Assembly: GCF_009600985.1 (NCBI RefSeq)
Contig: NZ_VDFP01000020.1
Location: 1 to 47,155, forward strand
Length of the DNA: 47,155 nt
Direction: 5' to 3'
Source: Companilactobacillus halodurans
GTDB lineage: Bacteria; Bacillota; Bacilli; Lactobacillales; Lactobacillaceae
Positions 17,008 to 24,991 of the stretch are shown here, piece after piece. Positions within the stretch are counted from its first letter, which is position 1. The number at the start of each line of letters is the position of its first letter. The notes under the pieces are model-generated. The model was not told where the DNA came from and ran no database searches. It saw only the letters and a list, made by a program, of their open reading frames with translations. The position numbers and the translations under genes are program-made.

Positions 17008-19398
17008 ATGAAAATGAAAAAATCACTTCTTCTCATAACTTTTCTGACTTTCTTTCTAACTTTCTTGTTCCTAGTTATGCCTAACAATTCTGTTTATGCT
17101 GCAACCACTTCTCCACCCGCTTCGACAACTGTTGCTCCTGCAGACACTTCAAAATCAATTCTTGAAATCAATGGCCTGAACGGCAATGAAGCTCAGGTTA
17201 CTGATATGAATGGCAACGCTGTTCAATCTTCAGATAATCTTTATACTTGGCTGAATTTCAACGTCAAATATAATTGGAGTATTGCTGATGATGTTTCAAT
17301 CAACGCTGGCGATACAGCAGAATTTACATTACCTGAAGGTATAGTTGCTGCCGGCGATACATCATTTCCCGTTTATAATGGCAGTGGCGTTGAAATCGGT
17401 ACTGTTGACATTAAAAATGGTGAATCTTTTGGTACTATTACTTTCAATGATGCCATTTCAGACATTAACGCTAATCGAAAAGGAACCTTATCTTTGATTG
17501 GTAAAGGAACCAATCCAGGTAATGGCACCCAAGGCGAAAATTGGATGTTTAACAAATTAGGCTGGATTGCAAGTTATAGTTCTACCGGCATCCCTAACCA
17601 ATTGACTTGGAATATTGCCTTTAATCCTAATGAACACAATTTAAACAGTGTTGTTATCACTGATACATTAGCCAATGGTCAAGAATATATTCCTGGTTCT
17701 CTAACCGCAATTGCTGGTTCATATAATTCAAACGGATTTGTCAGCAATGGACAGGAACTGAATCCAACTGTTACAACTTCAGGAAATACCGTAACAATTA
17801 CTTTTCCTGGAAATGTCACAACAGCCGTTGATATTTACTATCGTGTCTCAGTAACCCCTAATGCTAACGATACTAATACTTGGACCAATAACGCTACCAT
17901 GACTTCAAACGAGGGCACATTTAATGTTAGTGGATCAGTTTCATGGGGTGGTTCTGCAACCGGTACTGGCGAGCAAAAGGTTGGTACCGTGACCCTACAA
18001 AAAACCGACACTAATAGTGGCAATGGTTTAAGCGGTGCTGAATATGAATTAAAAGATAGTAAAGGCAAAGTAATTATTTCTAATGCCACAACTGATTCCG
18101 ATGGCAAATTGGTCATCCAAAATCTCCCTTATGGAAATTATACTTTAACTGAAGTTAAGGCTCCTGATGGATATGAACTCAACCAAACACCAATCAATAT
18201 TGTTTTACCTTTAAACGGCAGTATTGATTTAAACTTTAATCAAAAAGATACCCCTGATCCCGGTGGAGTCATTTTGACAAAGCTTGATCCTGATAGCCAA
18301 GCAACAATTGCTGGTGCAACCTTTAATCTGTTAGATAGTACTGGAAAAGTTATCAAAGAAAACTTGGTTACAGATGGCAATGGCGAAATTGCTGTCGACG
18401 ACTTAGCTGTAGGCCAATACACATTTATAGAAACTAAACCGGCAGCCGGATATGAATTGAATGCTACTCCAACCAATTTTACTGTTGTATCAAATCAAAT
18501 AACTCCAGTCGTTTTGGAAAAATTCAACATCGACAAAACTACTATTTCAAATTCTGGTGAAGTTGTTTTGACAAAAGTCGACGCTACTACCAATGCAGCA
18601 CTACCTGGCGCTATCTACAATTTGGTTGATAGCAATGGCAAAATCATCGAAAGCGGTTTGACAACTGACAAAAATGGCCAAATTGAAATTTCTGACCTTG
18701 AAGCTGGAAATTACTCTTTCATTGAAGTCACATCTCCAAATGGTTATGAACTTAACAAAGAACCCATTAGTTTCACTGTTACTAAGGATTTGACTAACAC
18801 TTTGGAAGCTAAAGATGAAAAGACTCCATCTTCACCTGGCACAACTACACCGCCGGAAAATCCTAGCAATCCACAACAACCAAATAATCCTGGCACAACC
18901 AATCCTCCTGTAAAACCAAATAATCCCGGTAATCCAGATGCTCCAATTGTTAAGCCTGAAAAACCTGGTGTAACAAATCCCCCTGCAAAACCAAGCAAGC
19001 CAAATTCTCCAAACGTTAAACCTGAAAAACCTGGTGTAACAAATCCAAGTAAACCAGAAGCTCCAATTGTTAAGCCGGAAAATCCTAATATAACAAATCC
19101 AAGTAAACCAGAAACTCCAATTATTAATCCAGAAAACCCTAATGAACCTGAAGCAAGTGTTCCAAATGTAACTGCTCCGGAAAATCCTAATGCGATAAAT
19201 CCAGCACCAAATCCTGATGAAATATTGTCACCAAATAATAATAGCGATAATACAACACCAGTACCTGAAACATCATCGGATTATGGCAAAGGTAAATTCC
19301 CACAAACTGGTAATAAGAGTGGTTGGATCTTAATGGTCATTGGTTTGGTATTAGGAATAACAATAATTATCAAAAAGAGAGTAAAACATGAAATTTAG
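17008..19398 (+). CDS. LPXTG-type adhesin with SpaA/Cna-B repeats, copy 2
   Basis: 796 residues, paralogous to its neighbours over the full length. Signal peptide about 1-31. The adhesin head (about 32-318) has LTWNIAFNPNEHNLNSVVITD. Three SpaA modules follow (about 325-608), with VTLQKTD, VILTKLD and VVLTKVD openings and TEVKAPDGYELN. Then a Pro-rich tract with KPEKPGVTNP-type units. Sorting signal FPQTG at 764-768, membrane segment, KKRVKHEI tail. Sortase substrate by family. Start follows AAAGGAGATAAG. A separate terminator and promoter array indicate its own transcription unit. Confidence 0.92.
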   Translation: MKMKKSLLLITFLTFFLTFLFLVMPNNSVYAATTSPPASTTVAPADTSKSILEINGLNGNEAQVTDMNGNAVQSSDNLYTWLNFNVKYNWSIADDVSINAGDTAEFTLPEGIVAAGDTSFPVYNGSGVEIGTVDIKNGESFGTITFNDAISDINANRKGTLSLIGKGTNPGNGTQGENWMFNKLGWIASYSSTGIPNQLTWNIAFNPNEHNLNSVVITDTLANGQEYIPGSLTAIAGSYNSNGFVSNGQELNPTVTTSGNTVTITFPGNVTTAVDIYYRVSVTPNANDTNTWTNNATMTSNEGTFNVSGSVSWGGSATGTGEQKVGTVTLQKTDTNSGNGLSGAEYELKDSKGKVIISNATTDSDGKLVIQNLPYGNYTLTEVKAPDGYELNQTPINIVLPLNGSIDLNFNQKDTPDPGGVILTKLDPDSQATIAGATFNLLDSTGKVIKENLVTDGNGEIAVDDLAVGQYTFIETKPAAGYELNATPTNFTVVSNQITPVVLEKFNIDKTTISNSGEVVLTKVDATTNAALPGAIYNLVDSNGKIIESGLTTDKNGQIEISDLEAGNYSFIEVTSPNGYELNKEPISFTVTKDLTNTLEAKDEKTPSSPGTTTPPENPSNPQQPNNPGTTNPPVKPNNPGNPDAPIVKPEKPGVTNPPAKPSKPNSPNVKPEKPGVTNPSKPEAPIVKPENPNITNPSKPETPIINPENPNEPEASVPNVTAPENPNAINPAPNPDEILSPNNNSDNTTPVPETSSDYGKGKFPQTGNKSGWILMVIGLVLGITIIIKKRVKHEI

Positions 19399-19408
19399 AT
19401 AATAAAAG

Positions 19409-19441
19409 CTGATCAATCTAATTAGACTGACCAGTTTTTTT
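19409..19441 (+). terminator. Terminator of adhesin 2
   Basis: CTGATCAATCTAATTAGACTGACCAG folds with two A/C mismatches and is followed by seven T. It is homologous to the element after adhesin 3. Confidence 0.75.
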
Positions 19442-19583
19442 GTAATTTATTTTAAATAAAGGTCAAATTATCTATCGTATCCATAATAAGAAATGGTTTC
19501 TAACTATAATAAAAATAAAAATTTCTCAAATATTTAGATATTATACCTTTTAATTTGAAAAAATTTTATTTGCTTTATTTATA

Positions 19584-19637
19584 TTGGTATACATTAAGAA
19601 TACTAATGGTACACATATGAATAATAAATGGTCTATT
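19584..19637 (+). promoter_or_regulatory. Triple direct repeat upstream of adhesin 3
   Basis: ATTGGTATAC (19584), AATGGTACAC (19606) and AATGGTCTAT (19628), exactly 22 bases apart. A TATTAT -10-like box follows. Upstream, TTAGATATT (19534) and ATTTGAA (19553) keep the spacing of the yhgE terminator loop and right arm. Confidence 0.75.
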
Positions 19638-19781
19638 ATATTTACTTACAATTACCTAGACAATATACTTTAATCGAAATTAAGATGTTGATTCGTTTAC
19701 AGATTAATTTTCGAAGTTTTTGTTTCATGGGTTTCATATATTTATTTTTAAAATCAAGCATTTCAATAAATATTATAAAAA

Positions 19782-19805
19782 GGGTGATGTTGGGGCAACT
19801 CATCC
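19782..19805 (+). promoter_or_regulatory. Leader hairpin next to the adhesin 3 ribosome site
   Basis: GGGTGA pairs with TCATCC, and inside it GTTG pairs with CAAC around GGG. It ends about ten bases before AAAGGAG. The outer stem matches that of adhesin 1, with a G-U substitution that keeps pairing. Confidence 0.5.
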
Positions 19806-19830
19806 TCTATCAATAAAGGAGATAAAAATT

Positions 19831-22800
19831 ATGAAAATGAAAAGATCATTTCTTTTAATAACCATTTTGACTTTCTTTTTAACTTTTCTATTACTTTTTA
19901 TTCCTAATCATCCAGTTTTAGCTGAAACAGTTTCTTCATCAGCCTCTACCGCCACAACCAGTCCTCCTGGGGGAACTGATGATACAGCTACAACCAATGT
20001 TAGTTCAGTAATTCCCGTAACTGGACTCACTGTTAACGATGGTACAATTACTGATCTCAATGGAAAATCTGTTAAACCATCTGATAACCTTTATTTTTGG
20101 CTAAATTACCATGTCAATTACAACTGGAGTATTCCTGATGGTATTCAAGTTAAAAGTGGAGATACAGCAAATTTTAAACTACCTAATAGTTTAGTCGCTT
20201 ACGAGGATTCATCATTACCAATTTATAACTCTCAAGGAGTTGTTGTCGGTAATGCTACTATTAAGAGTGATGCATCGAATGGTACTATAACTTTCAATGA
20301 TGCTTTTTCAACTGCCAATACTAGTCGTCTTGGAACTCTTTCCATACTTACTAAAGGTACTTCTGAGGGTGATGAGGACGGTAACAGTGACACTGACGAT
20401 TGGATGATCAATGAAACCGGCGAAATACCAAAAACTGATCCCTCTCAAACTTATAAAAAAATAACTTGGAATATTATTGTTAACCCTAATGACCATGATT
20501 TGAATAATGTTGTTATTACGGATACATTAGGGAGTTTAGTGGGAAATCCACCAGAAGATCATCAAACATATATACCTGATTCTCTAACCATAACTACTGG
20601 TTCATACAAATCAGGCCAATTTATTAGTGACGGACAATCAATTACTCCAACTGTAACGACTTCAGGAGATCAATTTACAATTTCCTTACCTAATAATATT
20701 TCTAAAACCTTTAATATTATTTTTAGTACTTCGATAACTTCAAATAAAGATAACTTTGTATCTTGGATGAATCGTGACTCAATGTCATCTAACGAAGGAA
20801 CTTTTAATGTGGATTCAACTGCATATGATTGGATAAGCATTGATTCCGGTGGTAACAGTGGTGGTGGTGGTATTAATTATGATGGCTCAATCACCCTAAA
20901 TAAAACTGATCCAATCACTGGAAATGGCCTTCAAGGAGCTGAATACAAAATTACTAACAATAGTGGAGAAACTATTATGCCTGATGTTATAACTGATACT
21001 AATGGCAAGTTAGTTATTGACAATGCTATATATGGAGATTATACATTAACTGAAGTCAAAGCACCTGATGGTTATCAGCTAAATCCTTCTCCAATCCAAG
21101 TCACGATACCTTCAAATGGAATGGAAGATATAACAGTTAATCAAACGGATAGTGCTGAACCTGGTGCAGTCATCTTAGAAAAACTTGATTCAAACACTAA
21201 CGCAGCGGTTGCAGGTGCAACTTTCAAGCTTTTAGATAATAATGGCAACATCGTCAAAGAAAACTTAGTAACAGATGATAATGGCAAAATTGCTGTTGAC
21301 AACTTAGCAGCCGGGGACTACTCATTTGTTGAAACACAACCAGCTACTGGATACGAATTAAATTCAACGCCAGTCAATTTTACCGTTGTTGCAGGTCAAA
21401 CGACTCCAGTAGAAGTTGAAAAATTTAATGTTAATGTTAATGAAGCTACTATTTCAAATTCTGGTCAAGTAATTCTGACAAAAGTTGACACTACAAATAC
21501 GCCACTTGCTGGTGCCGTTTATAATCTATTAGACAGTAATGGCAAAGTAATCGAAAGCAACCTGACTACTGATGAAAATGGTCAAATAAAGATCACTGAT
21601 ATTGACGCTGGAGATTACTCATTTGTTGAAGTAACTCCCCCAAGTGGATATGAACTTAACAAAGATCCTATCAATTTCACAGTAGTAAAAGATAGTACTA
21701 ATAATCTACAGGCTAAAGATGAGAAAATATCATCTACACCTAGTACCGTAACACCACCTACAAATAATTCAGATGTTAACCCTGAACAACCTAATGACTC
21801 TGATACAGGCAATTCATCGGTAAATCCTAATAATCCGGATAATTCAAACGTTAACCCTGAACAACCTAATGACTCTGATACAGGCAATTCATCGGTAAAT
21901 CCTAATAATCCGGATAATTCAAACGTTAACCCTGGACAACCTAATGACTCCGGTACAGGCAATTCATCGATAAATCCTAATAATCCTAATAATTCAGATG
22001 TTAATCCTGAACAGCCTAATAACTCCGGTACAGGCAATTCATCGATAAATCCTAATAATCCAAATAATTCAGATGTTAACCCTGAACAACCTAATAACTC
22101 TGGTACAGGCAATTCATCGATAAATCCTAATAATCCTAATAATTCAGATGTTAATCCTGAACAGCCTAATAACTCCGGTACAGGCAATTCATCGATAAAT
22201 CCTAATAATCCTAATAATTCAGATGTTAACCCTGAACAGCCTAATAACTCTGGTACAGGCAATTCATCGGTAAATCCTAATAATCCAAATAATTCAGATG
22301 TTAACCCTGAACAACCTAATAACTCTGGTACAGGCAATTCATCGATAAATCCTAATAATCCGGATAATTCAAACGTTAACCCTGGACAACCTAATAACTC
22401 CGGTACAGGTCATTCATCAACAAATCCTAATAATCCAGATAATTCAAATGTTAACCCTGAACAACCTAATGACTCTGGCACAGGCAATTCATCGACAAAT
22501 CCTAGCAAGCCAAATTCTCCAGTGATTAATCCAGAGAGTCCTAATGAACCTAGTGCTACTTATCCATCTGGAAAACCTAGCAAACCAAGTTCTTCAAATA
22601 CTGTCCAATTAATACCTGGAAAACCTGGTATAACTTCCCTTTCTAAAAACCCAAGTTACCCAGCAAGCCCAGTGATTAATCCGGAAAATTCTACATTATC
22701 CAATCTAACAACTCCTACTACCAAAAAAAATGCAATTGAATCTGAAAATTCCAATGCAATCACTCAATCACTATTATCAGGTGTAGCAACTTCAAATAGC

Positions 22801-22944
22801 ATAATACCTGCATCTCAAGCAGCAAGTTATGGCAAAGGTAAATTCCCACAAACTGGTAATAAGAATAGTTGGGTTTTGATAGTAATCGGTTTTATCTTAG
22901 GAATTGCAGTAATTATAAAAAAGAGAACGAAACATGAGAATTAG
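19831..22944 (+). CDS. LPXTG-type adhesin with SpaA/Cna-B modules and a long Asn/Pro repeat stalk, copy 3
   Basis: 1037 residues from the ATG at 19831, which sits behind AAAGGAG and matches the MKMKRS start of the paralogues; the frame is open further upstream but that part is leader. Signal peptide about 1-32. The adhesin head (about 33-340) has ITWNIIVNPNDHDLNNVVITD. Then GGNSGGGG linker and three SpaA modules (about 351-635). A stalk follows of ten 25-residue units (VNPEQPNNSGTGNSS...), then a Lys/Pro/Ser tract. Sorting signal FPQTG at 1005-1009, membrane segment, KKRTKHEN. Longest of the three because of the repeat expansion. Confidence 0.92.
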   Translation: MKMKRSFLLITILTFFLTFLLLFIPNHPVLAETVSSSASTATTSPPGGTDDTATTNVSSVIPVTGLTVNDGTITDLNGKSVKPSDNLYFWLNYHVNYNWSIPDGIQVKSGDTANFKLPNSLVAYEDSSLPIYNSQGVVVGNATIKSDASNGTITFNDAFSTANTSRLGTLSILTKGTSEGDEDGNSDTDDWMINETGEIPKTDPSQTYKKITWNIIVNPNDHDLNNVVITDTLGSLVGNPPEDHQTYIPDSLTITTGSYKSGQFISDGQSITPTVTTSGDQFTISLPNNISKTFNIIFSTSITSNKDNFVSWMNRDSMSSNEGTFNVDSTAYDWISIDSGGNSGGGGINYDGSITLNKTDPITGNGLQGAEYKITNNSGETIMPDVITDTNGKLVIDNAIYGDYTLTEVKAPDGYQLNPSPIQVTIPSNGMEDITVNQTDSAEPGAVILEKLDSNTNAAVAGATFKLLDNNGNIVKENLVTDDNGKIAVDNLAAGDYSFVETQPATGYELNSTPVNFTVVAGQTTPVEVEKFNVNVNEATISNSGQVILTKVDTTNTPLAGAVYNLLDSNGKVIESNLTTDENGQIKITDIDAGDYSFVEVTPPSGYELNKDPINFTVVKDSTNNLQAKDEKISSTPSTVTPPTNNSDVNPEQPNDSDTGNSSVNPNNPDNSNVNPEQPNDSDTGNSSVNPNNPDNSNVNPGQPNDSGTGNSSINPNNPNNSDVNPEQPNNSGTGNSSINPNNPNNSDVNPEQPNNSGTGNSSINPNNPNNSDVNPEQPNNSGTGNSSINPNNPNNSDVNPEQPNNSGTGNSSVNPNNPNNSDVNPEQPNNSGTGNSSINPNNPDNSNVNPGQPNNSGTGHSSTNPNNPDNSNVNPEQPNDSGTGNSSTNPSKPNSPVINPESPNEPSATYPSGKPSKPSSSNTVQLIPGKPGITSLSKNPSYPASPVINPENSTLSNLTTPTTKKNAIESENSNAITQSLLSGVATSNSIIPASQAASYGKGKFPQTGNKNSWVLIVIGFILGIAVIIKKRTKHEN
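21775..22524 (+). repeat. 75-bp in-frame tandem repeat, ten copies
   Basis: Ten head-to-tail 75-base units encode VNPEQPN(D/N)S(D/G)TGNSS(V/I)NPNNP(D/N)NS(N/D). Units 4-6 are identical in protein; unit 10 is degenerate at its end. The high DNA identity makes copy number change by slippage or recombination likely. Confidence 0.95.
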
Positions 22945-22953
22945 TTAAAAAAG

Positions 22954-22987
22954 CTGATCAGCCTAAATTAGGCCGACCAGTTTTTTT
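22954..22987 (+). terminator. Terminator of adhesin 3
   Basis: CTGATCAGCCTAA and TTAGGCCGACCAG form a stem with two mismatches, followed by seven T, starting ten bases after the stop. Confidence 0.85.
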
Positions 22988-23133
22988 ATATTTTCGAGAC
23001 TATTATTTCATACAAGATTATCCCTATACCACTTGGCTACACCGTAAAATATACTTCTCACTTTTAATAAGTTATTATCTTTTTTGATAAAGGATTAGCA
23101 AATTTATCAAGTTTCTCAAAGAAGGTAAAAACT

Positions 23134-23562
23134 ATGAAATTACTTCAAAAGAGTCTTTTATTAGCATCCCTCGTTGCCATTGGTACTGGCATAAGTACTG
23201 TTCCTGCAATTAATCAAACCACCATCCACGCAACTACTACCACCAGCAATTTAAAATCTGATGGTTTCTATTATCACATCGGTAAAGATAAATTTATTAA
23301 AGCAAGTGATGTTAAAATCATTACCAATGATTCTCAATATGACGAAAATATGATTGAAACCATGGTTGCCGATGATTTCCGTCTTCAAGTAACTGTTCCA
23401 AAAGCACATTTTTACAATAAAGACGGTAAAAAATTATCCCATTACGTAACCAAAGACACGATTTATAAGATTGGCAATCAAGACGAATTCAATCAAAGCA
23501 CTTATTACCAAGCTTCTAAAAAAGATAAACTGACTTCTGTCAATGATAGTAGCTGGCTTTAA
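23134..23562 (+). CDS. Small secreted protein with SLAP-like module
   Basis: 142 residues with a signal peptide (MKLLQKSLLLASLVAIG, cleavage near ...TIHAT). The mature part has two tyrosine-rich units resembling the SLAP/S-layer-associated fold (DGFYYHIGKDKFIKASDVK and AHFYNKDGKKLSHYV then IYKIG). SLAP modules bind cell-wall polymers non-covalently, so the product is probably surface-associated. Single gene; GAAGG ribosome site; ends at the terminator at 23569. Confidence 0.75.
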   Translation: MKLLQKSLLLASLVAIGTGISTVPAINQTTIHATTTTSNLKSDGFYYHIGKDKFIKASDVKIITNDSQYDENMIETMVADDFRLQVTVPKAHFYNKDGKKLSHYVTKDTIYKIGNQDEFNQSTYYQASKKDKLTSVNDSSWL

Positions 23563-23568
23563 TCACTA

Positions 23569-23600
23569 AAAAGGAGTTGACCATTTGATCAACTCCTTTT
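23569..23600. terminator. Shared terminator of the SLAP-like gene and citG
   Basis: AAAAGGAGTTGA and TCAACTCCTTTT form a perfect 12-base stem, usable from both strands. The two genes converge here. Confidence 0.9.
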
Positions 23601-23609
23601 AATTTCAAT

Positions 23610-24422
23610 TCATATCAAGAATAAGAAGACAGTAATAATCAATAAATCAGCACTGCCACCTAAACTAAGATTATTTTCATTACAATAACTATTCATATCA
23701 TCTAGAATTTCACGACCATCAGGATTGCTGCATCCCCCAGCCTCTAAAATATCTTGAGCGTATTTTTGAACATTCTTCAAAGATTCCAAATTGCCACGTT
23801 TAACAACGTTAGAATCGTATGATTCAGAAACTATTACCATCAATGTATCCAATAAAACATTATTGAAATCATTGCCAAAATGTGCTTTTAAGAAAGGTAA
23901 CGATTTTTCAAACACGATTGGATAGCCACGCTCAGCCTCACCACGAATACCAGTCACGCCATATTGAAGAAACATCTTCTCACCATTGGTTAGATTCTTC
24001 TTTTTATCCAAATCTTTAAAATCATTTTCAGTCAAACCGCGAAGCATTCGTTCAGTAATCACGCGAGTATTATCTTGGTCATATCCAGTTGCTGCTAAAA
24101 GGATTCCCAAAGAAAATATTGCTCCTTTGTGAGTATTGATTTCTCCAGTTGCCTCAAACATAGCTTTCTCAGCCTTGACTCCGATTTTTCTGATAGAAGC
24201 AAATAACTTAGTTAAATCTTCACCCTCAAAATCAACTCCAGCTTGGGCGAATTGTTCTAAATATGGTCGTAATGAAACAGCACTGTCAATAAAAGTAAAA
24301 ACGTCCATATCCAAATGAGTCGAGTGATCGACTGGATCAACTAAACCCGGTTTAGGTTGAACGTCTACTTCATATAACAGGGCTTTTAGGGCGGCATCTG
24401 CCAAATGTGTACTTAATTTCAT
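23610..24422 (-). CDS. citG: Triphosphoribosyl-dephospho-CoA synthase
   Basis: 270 residues. The family makes the precursor of the citrate-lyase acyl-carrier prosthetic group from ATP and dephospho-CoA. Conserved blocks are all visible: VQPKPGLVDPVDHSTHLDM near residue 22, NTHKGAIFSLG near 98, GEAERGYP near 158 and the C-terminal SLGGSADLLIITVFLF. GGAG lies about six bases before the ATG. It stands alone: no citDEF, citC or citX is in the window, although CitG normally works with them. Citrate lyase genes may lie elsewhere. Confidence 0.92.
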   Translation of the reverse strand: MKLSTHLADAALKALLYEVDVQPKPGLVDPVDHSTHLDMDVFTFIDSAVSLRPYLEQFAQAGVDFEGEDLTKLFASIRKIGVKAEKAMFEATGEINTHKGAIFSLGILLAATGYDQDNTRVITERMLRGLTENDFKDLDKKKNLTNGEKMFLQYGVTGIRGEAERGYPIVFEKSLPFLKAHFGNDFNNVLLDTLMVIVSESYDSNVVKRGNLESLKNVQKYAQDILEAGGCSNPDGREILDDMNSYCNENNLSLGGSADLLIITVFLFLI

Positions 24423-24641
24423 AAAAGCTCCAAATTATCATTTATTAGTTTATTATATAATTCTGCATTTCTACTACCGTTTTATTACTCACAATAAATA
24501 CTAGTAGCTTAATTGATACAAGCAACTCTTATATAATAAAACATTAAATTTGAATAATCTACCAAAAATGGGTAAGGAAGATGTTTTTGGATACGTTTAC
24601 TTAAAAATTCTTATGATTATTTGAAGGATGCTATTAGAAAT

Positions 24642-24986
24642 TTACCGACATTTCTTTTCACAGCAGTTCTGGTCTCTTTTTTCAAATACACTTATCAGAT
24701 GCTTAACCAAATTATATTCAGTATTAACGGTCATCATTGTATCTTGAGCGTGAGTGAATAAAACTGAATATTCCAAGGTTTCTCCATCAGCTTCGTCTCG
24801 CAAACGGTCAGTCTGCAATTGATGAGCCTTAACTAATTTTTCATGAGCTTGTTTCATCAAATCCTGGGCCTTTTGATAATCACAATCCCCCAATAAGTCC
24901 ATCGATTGCATAATCAAGGTTCTGGCATCACCTGAAAAAAGGATGATATCCATGGTATTTTTAATTGTTGCATCATTATCAGTCAT
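24642..24986 (-). CDS. PTS lactose/cellobiose-family EIIA component
   Basis: 114 residues, the usual size. The phosphorylated His79 sits in VLFTHAQDTMMT. Receives phosphate from P-His-HPr and passes it to the EIIB at 26227. Last gene of a three-gene minus-strand operon, six bases after the EIIC stop. The C-terminus has a Cys pair (NCCEKKC), unusual for this family and of unknown meaning. Confidence 0.95.
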   Translation of the reverse strand: MTDNDATIKNTMDIILFSGDARTLIMQSMDLLGDCDYQKAQDLMKQAHEKLVKAHQLQTDRLRDEADGETLEYSVLFTHAQDTMMTVNTEYNLVKHLISVFEKRDQNCCEKKCR

Positions 24987-24991
24987 TTAGT

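Noticed and set aside
19720..19830. Longer N-terminus for adhesin 3 starting at 19720
   Set aside because: The extension overlaps the leader hairpin and lacks a ribosome site. The ATG at 19831 has AAAGGAG and matches the paralogues.
21615..22337. Long open frame on the minus strand (240 residues, Leu/Pro/Gly repeats)
   Set aside because: It is the mirror of the 75-bp repeats of adhesin 3; repeat units without stops create it. No ribosome site and no protein family.
21775..22524. CRISPR-like array
   Set aside because: Units are 75 bases, directly adjacent with no unique spacers, and encode a protein stalk in frame.
24423..24641. Small ORF near 24568 (17 codons) upstream of the PTS EIIA end
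   Set aside because: Very short, no ribosome site or conserved feature; the stretch appears to be plain intergenic DNA.
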